This document shows, one piece after another, positions 54,041 to 62,640 of a stretch of 64,000 nucleotides of DNA. The position numbers and the translations under genes were made by a program. This DNA comes from JBCCGI01 sp039029355. GTDB lineage: Bacteria > Planctomycetota > UBA1135 > GCA-002686595. Numbering within the stretch: the stretch's first letter is position 1; each line of letters opens with the position of its first letter. The notes beneath the pieces were generated by a model. That model worked only from the letters and a program-made list of their open reading frames with translations, was not told the DNA's origin and ran no database searches. The stretch covers positions 60,608 to 124,607 of the forward strand of contig JBCCGI010000016.1 of assembly GCA_039029355.1 (NCBI GenBank), in the 5' to 3' direction.

Positions 54041-55485
54041 GGCTGCAGGTGACGCACAAGACCCCGCTCGACCCGGGCGGGCGCAGGCTCGCGCTGCGCG
54101 GGAGCGTGGTGCTCCGCCTGGCGCCGGGCGAGGATCCGCACGACGTTCCGTCCCACCGCGACGTGATCGCCCACAGCGCCTCCGCCGCCTCGCGGCTCGA
54201 CGGCGGCTCGCTGGACCACTGCCTGTGCCGCCACGGTCACGCGATGCGCGTCACGCGCGCCTTCGAGGCGGCCTGCAACATCGGCAACGTCGGACACCGT
54301 CACGAGGGGTGGGACGAAGTCGAGCAGGAGGTCGGCCTCTCGCGCACCTTCCGAGTCGAGCTCGGCCCCGGCGCCGACCCGTTCGCGGCGGCGCAGTCCG
54401 CGGCCGAGCACCCGGCGGTCGAGATGGCCTCGCCGGTCTATCTCTCCGCGACTCCTTTTGACGACTCCGCCGACGCGGCCGAGGACGAGCGCGAGTTCGA
54501 TCCCCACGACCGGCGCGCCTACGAGCTGGTCGGCGGCCCGCGCGCCGCGGCGCTCGAGGCGGGCGACCCGGCCGTGATCGTCGCCGTCGTCGACAGCGGC
54601 ATCAGCGACGGGCACCCGGACCTGGCCGGCCGCGTCCGGCCGGGCTTCGACATGGTCGACCTCGACCCCCAGCGCGTGTCCCAGGGCCTGGAGCTCTTCG
54701 GCGACACCGCCGGCCGCGACCGGGCGCCGATGGACGAGATGGGCCACGGCACGGGCTGCGCGGGGATCATCGCCGCGCGCGGGCTGCGCGTCGCACCGGG
54801 GCTCGCGGGCGCGTGTCCGGTACTGCCGGTGCGGGCGCTCGCCGCCGCGCGCGTGGCGGGGCGCACCGAGCCCACCGCGATCGGCTCCGGCGTCGACATC
54901 GACGCCGCGCTGAAGCGCGCGGTCGACCTCGGCGCGCGCGTGCTCAACCTGTCGTTCGGTACGCCCGGCACCGCGCTGCGCCCCGGCGACCCGGTGCCGC
55001 ACGTCGAGGTCATCCGCTACGCGGCGCGCCGCGGCTGCGTGCTCGTCTCCGCCTCGGGCAACAGCGGCGACGACACCGTGTACTTCCCCGCCGCCCTGCC
55101 CGGCGTGATCGCCGTGGGCGCGGTCGACCGAGGCGGCCGGCCGACCGGCTTCACGACGCGCGGCTCGCACGTGGCCCTGTCGGCCCCGGGCGAGCGCATC
55201 CCGAGCGTCGCGGTCGACGGCTACCAGCTCAACACCGGGACCTCGTTCGCCGCCCCCTTCGTGTCGGCGGCCGCCGCTCTCCTCGTATCGCGCTCGCTGC
55301 GGTACGGGGTTCCTCTGTCTCCGTCCGCCGTGCGCAACGCCTTGGTCGCCACGGCCGAACCCTTTCCGTCCGGCGTCGACACTAAAGGGTGCGGCGCCGG
55401 TGTCCTGAACGTCGCCAAGGCCGTTCAGCTGGTCGATGAGGAGCTTCGGGAAGAGCCTGGGGAGGGAAGCATGAAGGTGGCCTAG
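54037..55485 (+). CDS. Subtilisin-family (S8) serine protease
   Basis: A 482-residue protein. An N-terminal domain of about 165 residues (possibly an inhibitory prodomain, with FRVELGPGADPFAAAQSAAEHPAVEMASPVY like I9-type prodomains near 105-135) precedes the catalytic domain. The triad is complete: Asp 186 (AVVDSGISDGHPDL), His 237 (MGHGTGCAGII), Ser 403 (GTSFAAPFVSA), with the oxyanion Asn in VSASGNSGDD. There is no export signal, so it acts in the cytosol or is released with the assembly. Start GTG overlaps the preceding stop. It could process the family A and B proteins or cleave target proteins. Confidence 0.95.
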   Translation: MRLQVTHKTPLDPGGRRLALRGSVVLRLAPGEDPHDVPSHRDVIAHSASAASRLDGGSLDHCLCRHGHAMRVTRAFEAACNIGNVGHRHEGWDEVEQEVGLSRTFRVELGPGADPFAAAQSAAEHPAVEMASPVYLSATPFDDSADAAEDEREFDPHDRRAYELVGGPRAAALEAGDPAVIVAVVDSGISDGHPDLAGRVRPGFDMVDLDPQRVSQGLELFGDTAGRDRAPMDEMGHGTGCAGIIAARGLRVAPGLAGACPVLPVRALAAARVAGRTEPTAIGSGVDIDAALKRAVDLGARVLNLSFGTPGTALRPGDPVPHVEVIRYAARRGCVLVSASGNSGDDTVYFPAALPGVIAVGAVDRGGRPTGFTTRGSHVALSAPGERIPSVAVDGYQLNTGTSFAAPFVSAAAALLVSRSLRYGVPLSPSAVRNALVATAEPFPSGVDTKGCGAGVLNVAKAVQLVDEELREEPGEGSMKVA

Positions 55486-55572
55486 ATCCGACCTCGCCCT
55501 GCCCAGGGACCCCGCATCCCACACCGTCCCGGGCCGCCCGCCGGCCCCCCAGCGATCAACAAAGGACTCAGC

Positions 55573-57213
55573 ATGCCCAACGTTCACGTCACCGACATCT
55601 ACCTGGACCCGGCTCAGGCCGAGCAGATCGAAAAGGAGGCGACGCAGGTCGACCGCGCGAACCGCGAGCAGAAGCGGCTCTACCTCGCGGTCCGCCAGAT
55701 CCTGCGCGAGCAGTTCCGCTTCGATCAGAACAGCGCGCCGCTCTCCCCGATCCCGGCCGACCCCGAGCAGTTCCACGACTACGACCAGGACGACGCACGC
55801 GCCGCGTTCGTCGTCATCTACGGTCAGCTGATCGGCCCCTATCGCGATCCGACGCTGGGTCGTGAGGGCAGCGTGGGGCGCGGCGACATCCTGATCCAGG
55901 TGCCGCCGACCGACGCGGCGGCGCCGAGCGGTGGCTTCCCCGGCGAAGATGCGTCCGACTCGTCGGGCGACGGCCCGCCGCCCGGGAGCTTCCGCGCAGC
56001 GCGGCGCTTCATCGACGCGGTCGTGGACGCGATCAAGGAGTTCACGAGCAACAAGGCGCTCTACCGCAGCGTCCACGACACGATCACGAAGGAGGCCGTA
56101 GATCAGGCCGACGGCGTCGCGGATCCCGACTTCGTTCCGAAGATCCGCGCGCGGCTGGTCGCCGATGTCGGCAAGCGCCTGGTCGAGCAGGGCGTCAACC
56201 CGCTCGACCCGCAGCTGCGGCGCAAGATCCTGGGCGCGCTCTCGCTGGCCCTCGGGGGCGAGCTCGAGGGGCGCGCCTCGCAGATCGACATCGACCTGCC
56301 GGACCTCGACCTTGACGCCGGCTCGAGCTCGGACATCGTCGCGGACAACGTGCTGGCCCTCTCGGCGGTGTACTTCTCCGCCATGCTCGAGGAGATGCGC
56401 TACTTCGCGGTTGCCGACCGGCTCGCCGAGCAGTTCATGAGCGGCATGCTGCCGATCTCGCGCGGTGACGGCGGCCAGAACGTCTTCCAGTACATCAAGG
56501 GCGCCGATGACCGCTTCTCGGAGGCCGAGCGCCGCGGGCTGTACGCGCGCGCCTTCGGGCTCGCGCAGGGCTCGGTCGAGGTCGAGCTGCCCAACCGTGA
56601 CTTCTCGGACCTCTGGATCCGAATGCTGTCGGCGATCAGCCTCCTGAACCGTCAGGCGAAGGAGGAGAAGATGCTCGTCCACCCGCAGCAGGTGCACAAG
56701 ATCGCCCACGACCTGGCGGTCAACCTGTCGCTGCACGGGTACGCGATCTCGCACTTCTTCGCGGTCGAGCTGCAGGACCTGGTGCACGGCGTGGGCGGGA
56801 TGCTCTCCCACCCCGAGGTGCTCAACGCCTACGGCGTGCGCGATCAGTGGCAGCTGGTCGACCGCATCAGCCGCGTCTTCATGGGCGGCCCGGTCAACAC
56901 CCTGCGCTACCGCACCCAGGCGCAGAGCGGGGCGAAGATCATCAAGTGGCTCTCCGAGAACGCCGCCGTGCTCTCCAGTCCCTTCACCTCGGCCCGCGGC
57001 GACATGTTCCGTGAGCCGGCCCTGGTGGACTACGTCGAGCGCTGGCTCGCCGTCACCGGGACGCCCGATCAGGCGATCGAGGAGTTCTCGGAGCCCGTCG
57101 TCACGCCGACCCAGTCGAGCCTGCCGACGCTCTCGCTGGCGGAGATGCCCGACATCCAGGGCGCGATCGACCAGGTCATCGACGTCGAGGCGCCGCAGGT
57201 GCCCACGGTCTGA
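55573..57213 (+). CDS. Family B protein, long form (unknown)
   Basis: A 546-residue, acidic, almost fully helical cytosolic protein preceded by AAAGGA. It begins with a distinctive segment (VHVTDIYLDPAQAEQIEKEATQVDRANREQKRLYLAVRQILREQF). Residues of about 190-540 align loosely with the 290-residue gene at 61768: AVYFSAMLEEMRYFAVADRLAEQFMSGMLPISRG; HKIAHDLAVNLSLHGYAISHFFAVELQDLVHGVGGMLSHP; GAKIIKWLSENAAVLSS; YVERWLA. No catalytic motif. It may be a large scaffold or sheath-like subunit. It lies 88 bp after the protease. Confidence 0.75.
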   Translation: MPNVHVTDIYLDPAQAEQIEKEATQVDRANREQKRLYLAVRQILREQFRFDQNSAPLSPIPADPEQFHDYDQDDARAAFVVIYGQLIGPYRDPTLGREGSVGRGDILIQVPPTDAAAPSGGFPGEDASDSSGDGPPPGSFRAARRFIDAVVDAIKEFTSNKALYRSVHDTITKEAVDQADGVADPDFVPKIRARLVADVGKRLVEQGVNPLDPQLRRKILGALSLALGGELEGRASQIDIDLPDLDLDAGSSSDIVADNVLALSAVYFSAMLEEMRYFAVADRLAEQFMSGMLPISRGDGGQNVFQYIKGADDRFSEAERRGLYARAFGLAQGSVEVELPNRDFSDLWIRMLSAISLLNRQAKEEKMLVHPQQVHKIAHDLAVNLSLHGYAISHFFAVELQDLVHGVGGMLSHPEVLNAYGVRDQWQLVDRISRVFMGGPVNTLRYRTQAQSGAKIIKWLSENAAVLSSPFTSARGDMFREPALVDYVERWLAVTGTPDQAIEEFSEPVVTPTQSSLPTLSLAEMPDIQGAIDQVIDVEAPQVPTV

Positions 57214-57244
57214 TCGCCTTCCGGCGAACAACAGGAGACACGCC

Positions 57245-58312
57245 ATGTACGGACACCCTGCAGCGACCGCGGTGCGGCGCCGGCTGAGCATCGCCTCCCG
57301 GCGCCTGGGCACCAGCGATCCGAGCGCGGCCATCGGGGGGCTGCTCGACCGCACGTTCGAGCTGCCCCTCGGCGACCCGCGCTACGGCAACAACGCGCTC
57401 GTCCCGGGCTCGATGCCCTTGGAGCACTCCTTCTCGGAGGTGGCGGGGCAGTCGCTCCGCCTGGACCTCGAGCCGCTTGGACCCGGCGCTGCGCCGATCA
57501 GCCGGCGCAACGAGGCCAACCGCGAGATGCGGCGGCTCGTGCAGCAGAGCTTCGGGAAGCGCGCGCTCGACTGGTTCGACGAGCGCTCCGAGCCCTGGCG
57601 CGGGGCCGACCTGGCCGGCAACGCGAGCTTTGGAGCCTTCTTCGGCGCCGGCTTCGACGGCCGCGGGCTGCAGGAGGCGAAGGTCTACTACGAGCTGGGT
57701 CCGGGGCAGCTCGAGGAGCTCCCGCCCAACTTGCGACACGCGACGCGCACCGCGATGGCGTCGCTGCCGGGACTCCAGCCGCTGTTCGTGTCGGTCGGCT
57801 GCGGCCGGGCGCGCGGGTCGCAGCGCGTGTACTTCACGCACCGCGGCGACCTGCGGCTGCTCGAGCTCGAGCCGCTGATGAACCGGCTGGGGATCGGGCG
57901 CCAGCTGCCGAGCCTCCTCACCTCGATCGGGCTGGTCCTCGGCGGCCGCTTCGTGCTGCCCGAGGGCGCGGTTGTGCTGGGGCTACGCGACACCAGCAAG
58001 GGCATGGAGATGAAGCTCGAGATCCTGCTGAGCGGCGTGTCCGACCCGCCACGCGAGATGCACGGGTTGATCAAGATGCACCTGGCACAACGCCCCGAAT
58101 CGCACCGTGCCTTCCAGCAGTGGTTCCAGGCCATGACGCCGGACGAGTTCGCCAACCCCGGCGACATCAGCGTCGTGAGCGCGCGCGTGACCCCCGCGGC
58201 CGGCGCGCGGCTCAGCGTGTACTTCCGGCCGGTGGGCTACGACGCGGCGCCGAGCCGCTCGCGCGGGAACGGGCACCGGCAGGCCGACCCCTATGCGGCG
58301 CTGACGCCGTGA
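57245..58312 (+). CDS. Unknown protein, possible ABBA prenyltransferase-like fold
   Basis: A 355-residue protein with AGGAGA eight bases before the ATG. The pattern PLEHSFSEVAGQSLRLDLEP, then GLQEAKVYYELGPGQ, GSQRVYFTHRGDL, GMEMKLEILLSG and ARLSVYFRPVGY gives repeated K/R-x-Y-[FY] or K-x-E strand motifs separated by helices. This resembles bacterial aromatic (DMATS/ABBA) prenyltransferases, which bind diphosphate through such Lys/Tyr/Arg residues. This is a fold-level guess. In this operon it could prenylate a protein or product, or be a non-enzymatic barrel. Confidence 0.6.
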   Translation: MYGHPAATAVRRRLSIASRRLGTSDPSAAIGGLLDRTFELPLGDPRYGNNALVPGSMPLEHSFSEVAGQSLRLDLEPLGPGAAPISRRNEANREMRRLVQQSFGKRALDWFDERSEPWRGADLAGNASFGAFFGAGFDGRGLQEAKVYYELGPGQLEELPPNLRHATRTAMASLPGLQPLFVSVGCGRARGSQRVYFTHRGDLRLLELEPLMNRLGIGRQLPSLLTSIGLVLGGRFVLPEGAVVLGLRDTSKGMEMKLEILLSGVSDPPREMHGLIKMHLAQRPESHRAFQQWFQAMTPDEFANPGDISVVSARVTPAAGARLSVYFRPVGYDAAPSRSRGNGHRQADPYAALTP

Positions 58313-58328
58313 ACCAAGGAGCGACGCT

Positions 58329-59525
58329 ATGACCAGCCATCCCGCCTCGCACCACGTCGCGATCCGCGAGCGGCTCGGAGAGGCGCTCGGCCGAAGCTCT
58401 TCGTTCCGGTCGCTGCCGCCCGCCGAGCAAGAGGACATCCGGCGCAACACCGAGGAGATCCTGCAGTTCGTCGCGGCTGACCCACAGGACGCGCTCGACC
58501 CGTACTCGAGCGTGCTCGCGAGCACGACCACGACCAGGGGCCCGGACGGGACGACCCAGTCCGGCACCATCGGCGAGGGCGTGCGCGCCGGCGTGGCGGC
58601 CGCCGGACAGATGGTGCAGGAGGTCGACTTCCCCGCCTTCGTCCGCGAGCTGATCCAGGGCGTGTTCCAGTCGGTGGTCGACGCGACGATCCAGCAGATG
58701 CAGGCCTACGCCGAGCTCGTGCAGTCGGTCGCGATGTCGCTCAACGAGTTCCGCGATCAGAACGTCTCGGAGAACCAGGCCCGCGACCACCTGGTGTCGA
58801 AGTACCCCTCGCTGATGCAGATCAACTTCGACGACGGCTCGCCGAAGGTCAAGCCGCGTGACGGCGCGGGCTTCGGCGACCTGCCCAACTTCGCGGGCGA
58901 CTTCGGCCTCGACGAGGAGGTCGACAGCCTCGACGAGGAGACGATCGAACAGGTGCTGGTTCCCGCCGCTCGCAACGACCTTGCGGCGCGTCGGCAGAAG
59001 CTCCTGTCGACGATGGTCCTGATGGGGCTGAACCGCATCGTGGTCACCGACGGCCGCATCAACGCGAAGGTCCGCTTCAACTTCGCGGCCTCGGACCAGC
59101 TGGCGCGTCAGACCACGGCGGTCGACTACGAGAACCTCGGCACGACGGTGGTCAGGCAGGGCACGAGGGAGAGCGGGAGTACCGGAGGCGGGTTTGAGGT
59201 GAAGAGCGGGACGCTGACCAGGACCAACGCCGACCGCTGGAGCAAGGGCGATTACCAGCACGTCGAGCGGCCGGTCATCAAGATCGCGTCGCAGACCGAC
59301 GAACAGCTCCAGTCCAACCTGCAGGCGATGGGGCAGCTGATGGGGGAGGTGCGCCTGAACTTCAAGAGCGAGACCCTGCCGCTCGAGCGGCTCGTCGACA
59401 ACGACCAGGTGGTGCGCCTGAACGAGAGCAACGGCGCTGGCCGAGGCGTCCCGGCGGCGGCTCCCGGAACGACGCCCGCGACTCCTGCCCCCGCGGCGCC
59501 GGCGGCGCCCGCACCGGGCGCGTAG
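58329..59525 (+). CDS. Family A paralog 2 (unknown)
   Basis: A 398-residue protein. N-terminal helical block SSFRSLPPAEQEDIRRNTEEILQFV; central block VDFPAFVRELIQGVFQSVVD, IQQMQAYAELVQSVAMSLNEF, NVSENQARDHLVSKYPSL; strand block STMVLMGLNRIVVTDGRINA followed by KVRFNFAASD, and GEVRLNFKSETLPLERLVDN. A Ser/Thr/Gly-rich insertion separates the two strand halves, and the end is an Ala/Pro tail. No signal peptide. It is followed after 15 bp by paralog 3. Confidence 0.8.
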   Translation: MTSHPASHHVAIRERLGEALGRSSSFRSLPPAEQEDIRRNTEEILQFVAADPQDALDPYSSVLASTTTTRGPDGTTQSGTIGEGVRAGVAAAGQMVQEVDFPAFVRELIQGVFQSVVDATIQQMQAYAELVQSVAMSLNEFRDQNVSENQARDHLVSKYPSLMQINFDDGSPKVKPRDGAGFGDLPNFAGDFGLDEEVDSLDEETIEQVLVPAARNDLAARRQKLLSTMVLMGLNRIVVTDGRINAKVRFNFAASDQLARQTTAVDYENLGTTVVRQGTRESGSTGGGFEVKSGTLTRTNADRWSKGDYQHVERPVIKIASQTDEQLQSNLQAMGQLMGEVRLNFKSETLPLERLVDNDQVVRLNESNGAGRGVPAAAPGTTPATPAPAAPAAPAPGA

Positions 59526-59540
59526 ACCGGAGGGCCCCCC

Positions 59541-60674
59541 GTGTCGTCGACCGGTCTGGACACCGTCCGCAAGGAGGTCCGAGGGCTCCTCGAGCGCTCC
59601 GGAGCCTTCCAGACGCTGTCCCCGACCGAGCGCCGGCGCGTCGCCGGAGACGTGGTCAAGATCGGCGACTACCTGTCAAGCGACCCCGGCTGGCTCGACC
59701 GCGAGTCCGAGCCGGACGCCCGCGCGCTGACCGACGAGGACCCGGTCGAGCAGCTGAAGGGGCGGCTGGCCGACGATCCGGGGCAGGTGGGCCAGGACTT
59801 CACCGCCGGCGCGGTCCGCGAGGGCACGCGCGCCTTCGGCGAGCTGGTGCAGACGGTCGACTTCCCGAACTTCGTCTCGAGCCTGATCCAGGGCGTCTTC
59901 CAGGCCATCGTAGACGCCTCGATCCAGCAGATGGAGGCCTTCGCGCAGATGCTCTCGGCGATCTCCAAGAGCGTCGACGACTTCGCCAAGGAGGAGATCA
60001 GCGACGGGATGGCGCGCGACCACCTGCGCAACAAGCATCCCAGCGTGCTGAACGTCGACACGAGCGGCGAGTCGTCGCGGCTGGTCCCGTCCGCGGCCGT
60101 CGACGACGCCGACGGCGACCCGGTCGGCGACATCGCGCGCTCGGTCGACCTGCAGAGCGTCGACCTGGACGACCCCGACTCGGAGATCGCGCTCGTCAAC
60201 GCCGCCAAGCTCGAGATGGCGCGGTCGCGCCAGCAGATGCTCGCGACGATGGTGCTGCTGGGCATCAACCGCATCGTCGTCACCAACGGCCGCATCAACG
60301 CGAAGGTGGTCTTCGACGTGCAGGCGTCGGATGAGGCGGCGCGCACGGCGACGGCCAGCCTGCACGACGAGCGCTCCTCGAGCACCTCGGCGGCGGCCGC
60401 CGCCTGGAGCCCCTGGGGGGGCGGCGGAGTCGCGCACAAGTCCTCGCACAAGACCACGGTCGCGAGCGCGATCGACGACACGAGCGAGTCGAAGGCCCAG
60501 GCCAAGGCTCAGCTGAGCGGCGACGTGCGGGTGAACTTCCGCTCGGACGTCGTCCCGCTCGAGCGCATGGTCGACAACCTCGACCTGCAGGTCCTGACCG
60601 AGAAGGCCCAGCCGCCGCGCCGCATGGCGGCCGGGCAGCAGCCCGCCGCCAACGCGGGAACGGAGACCCGATGA
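59541..60674 (+). CDS. Family A paralog 3 (unknown)
   Basis: A 377-residue protein starting at GTG. The N-terminal block (RKEVRGLLERSGAFQTLSPTERRRVAGDV) is nearly repeated in paralog 4. Central block VDFPNFVSSLIQGVFQAIVD, IQQMEAFAQMLSAISKSVDDF, EISDGMARDHLRNKHPSV; strand block ATMVLLGINRIVVTNGRINA, then KVVFDVQASD, and GDVRVNFRSDVVPLERMVDN. The variable insertion contains a Ser-rich then Trp/Gly segment (AAAWSPWGGGGVAHKSSHK). The stop overlaps the start of paralog 4. Confidence 0.8.
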   Translation: MSSTGLDTVRKEVRGLLERSGAFQTLSPTERRRVAGDVVKIGDYLSSDPGWLDRESEPDARALTDEDPVEQLKGRLADDPGQVGQDFTAGAVREGTRAFGELVQTVDFPNFVSSLIQGVFQAIVDASIQQMEAFAQMLSAISKSVDDFAKEEISDGMARDHLRNKHPSVLNVDTSGESSRLVPSAAVDDADGDPVGDIARSVDLQSVDLDDPDSEIALVNAAKLEMARSRQQMLATMVLLGINRIVVTNGRINAKVVFDVQASDEAARTATASLHDERSSSTSAAAAAWSPWGGGGVAHKSSHKTTVASAIDDTSESKAQAKAQLSGDVRVNFRSDVVPLERMVDNLDLQVLTEKAQPPRRMAAGQQPAANAGTETR

Positions 60675-61771
60675 CGACCCACACCGAGCCGACGAACCCG
60701 TCCACCGACACCCTCGAGCCGGCCGAGCGCGACGAGGTCCGCCGCCAGGTGCGCGGCCTGCTCGAGCGCGCCGAGTCGTTCCGCGAGCTCGACCCGCGGA
60801 CGCGCCGCGAGCTGGCGGCCAACCTGGTGCAGGTGGCCTCCTACATGGCCGACCCTGTGGCGGGGCTCAAGGACGCGCCCGATGCCACGCGCGCGCCGCT
60901 CGCCGCTGCGCAGGCGAAGAAGGACGAGAACAAGACCCCGCGCACGGGACTGGTGGGGCAGGAGTTCGTCGGCGGTGCGGCGCGCGAGGCGGGCGACGCG
61001 TTCCGCAACCTGGTCGACTCGGTGGACTTCACGTCGTTCGTCAGCGGCTTGATCGAGGGCGTCTTCACGTCGATCGTCGACAGCTCGATCCGCCAGATGC
61101 AGGAGTACGCGCGCTTCCTCGAGGCGGTCGTGAAGAGCGTCAACGACTTCGCGATGGACAACGTGAGCGCGAACGAGGCGCGCGACCACCTCACCGAGAA
61201 GTACCCGAGCGTGTTCGAGATCGACGCCGACGGCGACGAGCCGTCGATGAAGCTCAAAGACGACGTCGACGAGGATGCGCTGCCGAACTTCGCCGACGAC
61301 CTCGGCTTCGAGGGCGAGTTGGACCTGGGCGAGCCCGAGATCGAGCAGGCGCTCGTCCAGTCGGCGCGCCTCGACCTGGCGCGGATGCGGCAGCAGCAGC
61401 TCTCGACGATGGTGCTGATGGGCATCAACCGCATCGTCGTGACCGACGGCCTGATCAACGCCAAGGTCGTCTTCGACGTCGAGTCCGAGGACACCGCGAC
61501 GCGCACGACGGCGACCTCCTACGACCGGCGCAGCCGGACCGACAGGCGCAAGAGCTCGAGCGAGTTCTGGGGCACCGGCTCGCAGAGCACCCGCACGCGC
61601 GTCACGACCCGCAACACGCGCGAGAACACCACCGAGAGCGACGCGCGCCTAGAGACCAAAGCCAAGCTCACCGGCGAGGTGCGCGTGAACTTCAAGAGCG
61701 ACTACTTCCCGCTCGAGCGCATCGCGTCGCCGAACGAGCTCACGGCCGTCGAGGAGAACTCCAAGCGGTGA
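60671..61771 (+). CDS. Family A paralog 4 (unknown)
   Basis: A 366-residue protein. N-terminal block RRQVRGLLERAESFRELDPRTRRELAANLV; central block VDFTSFVSGLIEGVFTSIVD, IRQMQEYARFLEAVVKSVNDF, NVSANEARDHLTEKYPSV; strand block STMVLMGINRIVVTDGLINA, then KVVFDVESED, and GEVRVNFKSDYFPLERIASP. The variable insertion is Arg/Ser/Thr-rich (RRSRTDRRKSSSEFWG). It lacks the Pro-rich tail of the other copies. The stop overlaps the next start (GTGA). Confidence 0.8.
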   Translation: MTTHTEPTNPSTDTLEPAERDEVRRQVRGLLERAESFRELDPRTRRELAANLVQVASYMADPVAGLKDAPDATRAPLAAAQAKKDENKTPRTGLVGQEFVGGAAREAGDAFRNLVDSVDFTSFVSGLIEGVFTSIVDSSIRQMQEYARFLEAVVKSVNDFAMDNVSANEARDHLTEKYPSVFEIDADGDEPSMKLKDDVDEDALPNFADDLGFEGELDLGEPEIEQALVQSARLDLARMRQQQLSTMVLMGINRIVVTDGLINAKVVFDVESEDTATRTTATSYDRRSRTDRRKSSSEFWGTGSQSTRTRVTTRNTRENTTESDARLETKAKLTGEVRVNFKSDYFPLERIASPNELTAVEENSKR

Positions 61772-62640
61772 GAGCGCCGGCCCGCAGCGGCGCCCCGTCG
61801 CCGGCCGAAGTCCAGCGTGCGCTGGGCGTCTGCGGCGATCTGATCGATGCCTACCGCGCCTGCGCGGTGCAGGCCTACGGCCTGGGCGCGATCGGCGAGA
61901 TCGACCTGCCGCCGCTCTCCGGCGGGCGTATCGAGGCCGATCAGGTGCGCGTCGCCGCGGTGGCCTATTGGCTCATGGAGCTCGAACGGGCGGGCCTTCC
62001 GAGCTTCGTGGAGGCGCTCGCGAAGATGGTCTCCAAGGGGCGCATCGTGCTGAGCGACTCGGAGGGAGCCGCGGCGCTGATGCGCTTCCAACGCCGCGGG
62101 CGCGAGCGCTTCCAGGCCTCCGAGCGCCGCGAACTCTTCAGCCGGCTCTTCGGCGGCACCGGCTCGGTGCACGCGAACGACGGCTTCGCGCCGGCCTTCC
62201 GGCGCCTGGCGATCGCTCTGGCCGAGATCGGCCGGCACCCCTCGGGCATGAGCACGCGCCACCTCGTGGCGGCGGCGCGCATCGCGGCGGAGGAGCTGGG
62301 CGGCATGCTCTCCAACCGCACCGCCGGGTTCGCGGCCTTCGCCGCCGAGGAGATGCTGGCGCACGCACGCGAGGCGCTGGGCCTGCTGCGCCGCCCCGAC
62401 CTGCGCGCGGCGTTGGGCGGCCTGTCGGCCTGGGAGACGCTGCGCGTGCACGGCCGCGCCGTGCTCGGCCGTCCGCTCGACCCCGACCCGCACCTGCGCC
62501 GCGCGCAGGCCGGGGCGGAGCTGATCCGCTGGATCGGCGCCAACGCCGCCCAGCTCGCGTCGGGCGCCTTCGCCGTCGAGCGCGACGCCGAGGTCCTCCA
62601 GCACGCCGAGGCGTGGCTCGCCGCGGAGGGGCTGGGGTGA
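61768..62640 (+). CDS. Family B protein, short form (unknown)
   Basis: A 290-residue helical protein aligning with the C-terminal half of the 546-residue protein at 55573: YWLMELERAGLPSFVEALAKMVSKGRIVLS; RRELFSRLFGGTGSV; LVAAARIAAEELGGMLSNRTAGF; RAQAGAELIRWIGANAAQLASGAF; HAEAWLA. It begins with LGVCGDLIDAYRACAVQAYG, unlike the long form. No signal peptide, no catalytic motif. It is coupled to family A copies on both sides, which implies equimolar synthesis and a shared complex. Confidence 0.75.
   Translation: MRAPARSGAPSPAEVQRALGVCGDLIDAYRACAVQAYGLGAIGEIDLPPLSGGRIEADQVRVAAVAYWLMELERAGLPSFVEALAKMVSKGRIVLSDSEGAAALMRFQRRGRERFQASERRELFSRLFGGTGSVHANDGFAPAFRRLAIALAEIGRHPSGMSTRHLVAAARIAAEELGGMLSNRTAGFAAFAAEEMLAHAREALGLLRRPDLRAALGGLSAWETLRVHGRAVLGRPLDPDPHLRRAQAGAELIRWIGANAAQLASGAFAVERDAEVLQHAEAWLAAEGLG

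Noticed and set aside
53953..57354. Long open frame on the minus strand opposite the subtilisin and family B genes
   Set aside because: Its translation is Val/Arg/Asp/His-rich without domains, and it mirrors confident plus-strand genes. Long antisense frames are expected at this GC content.
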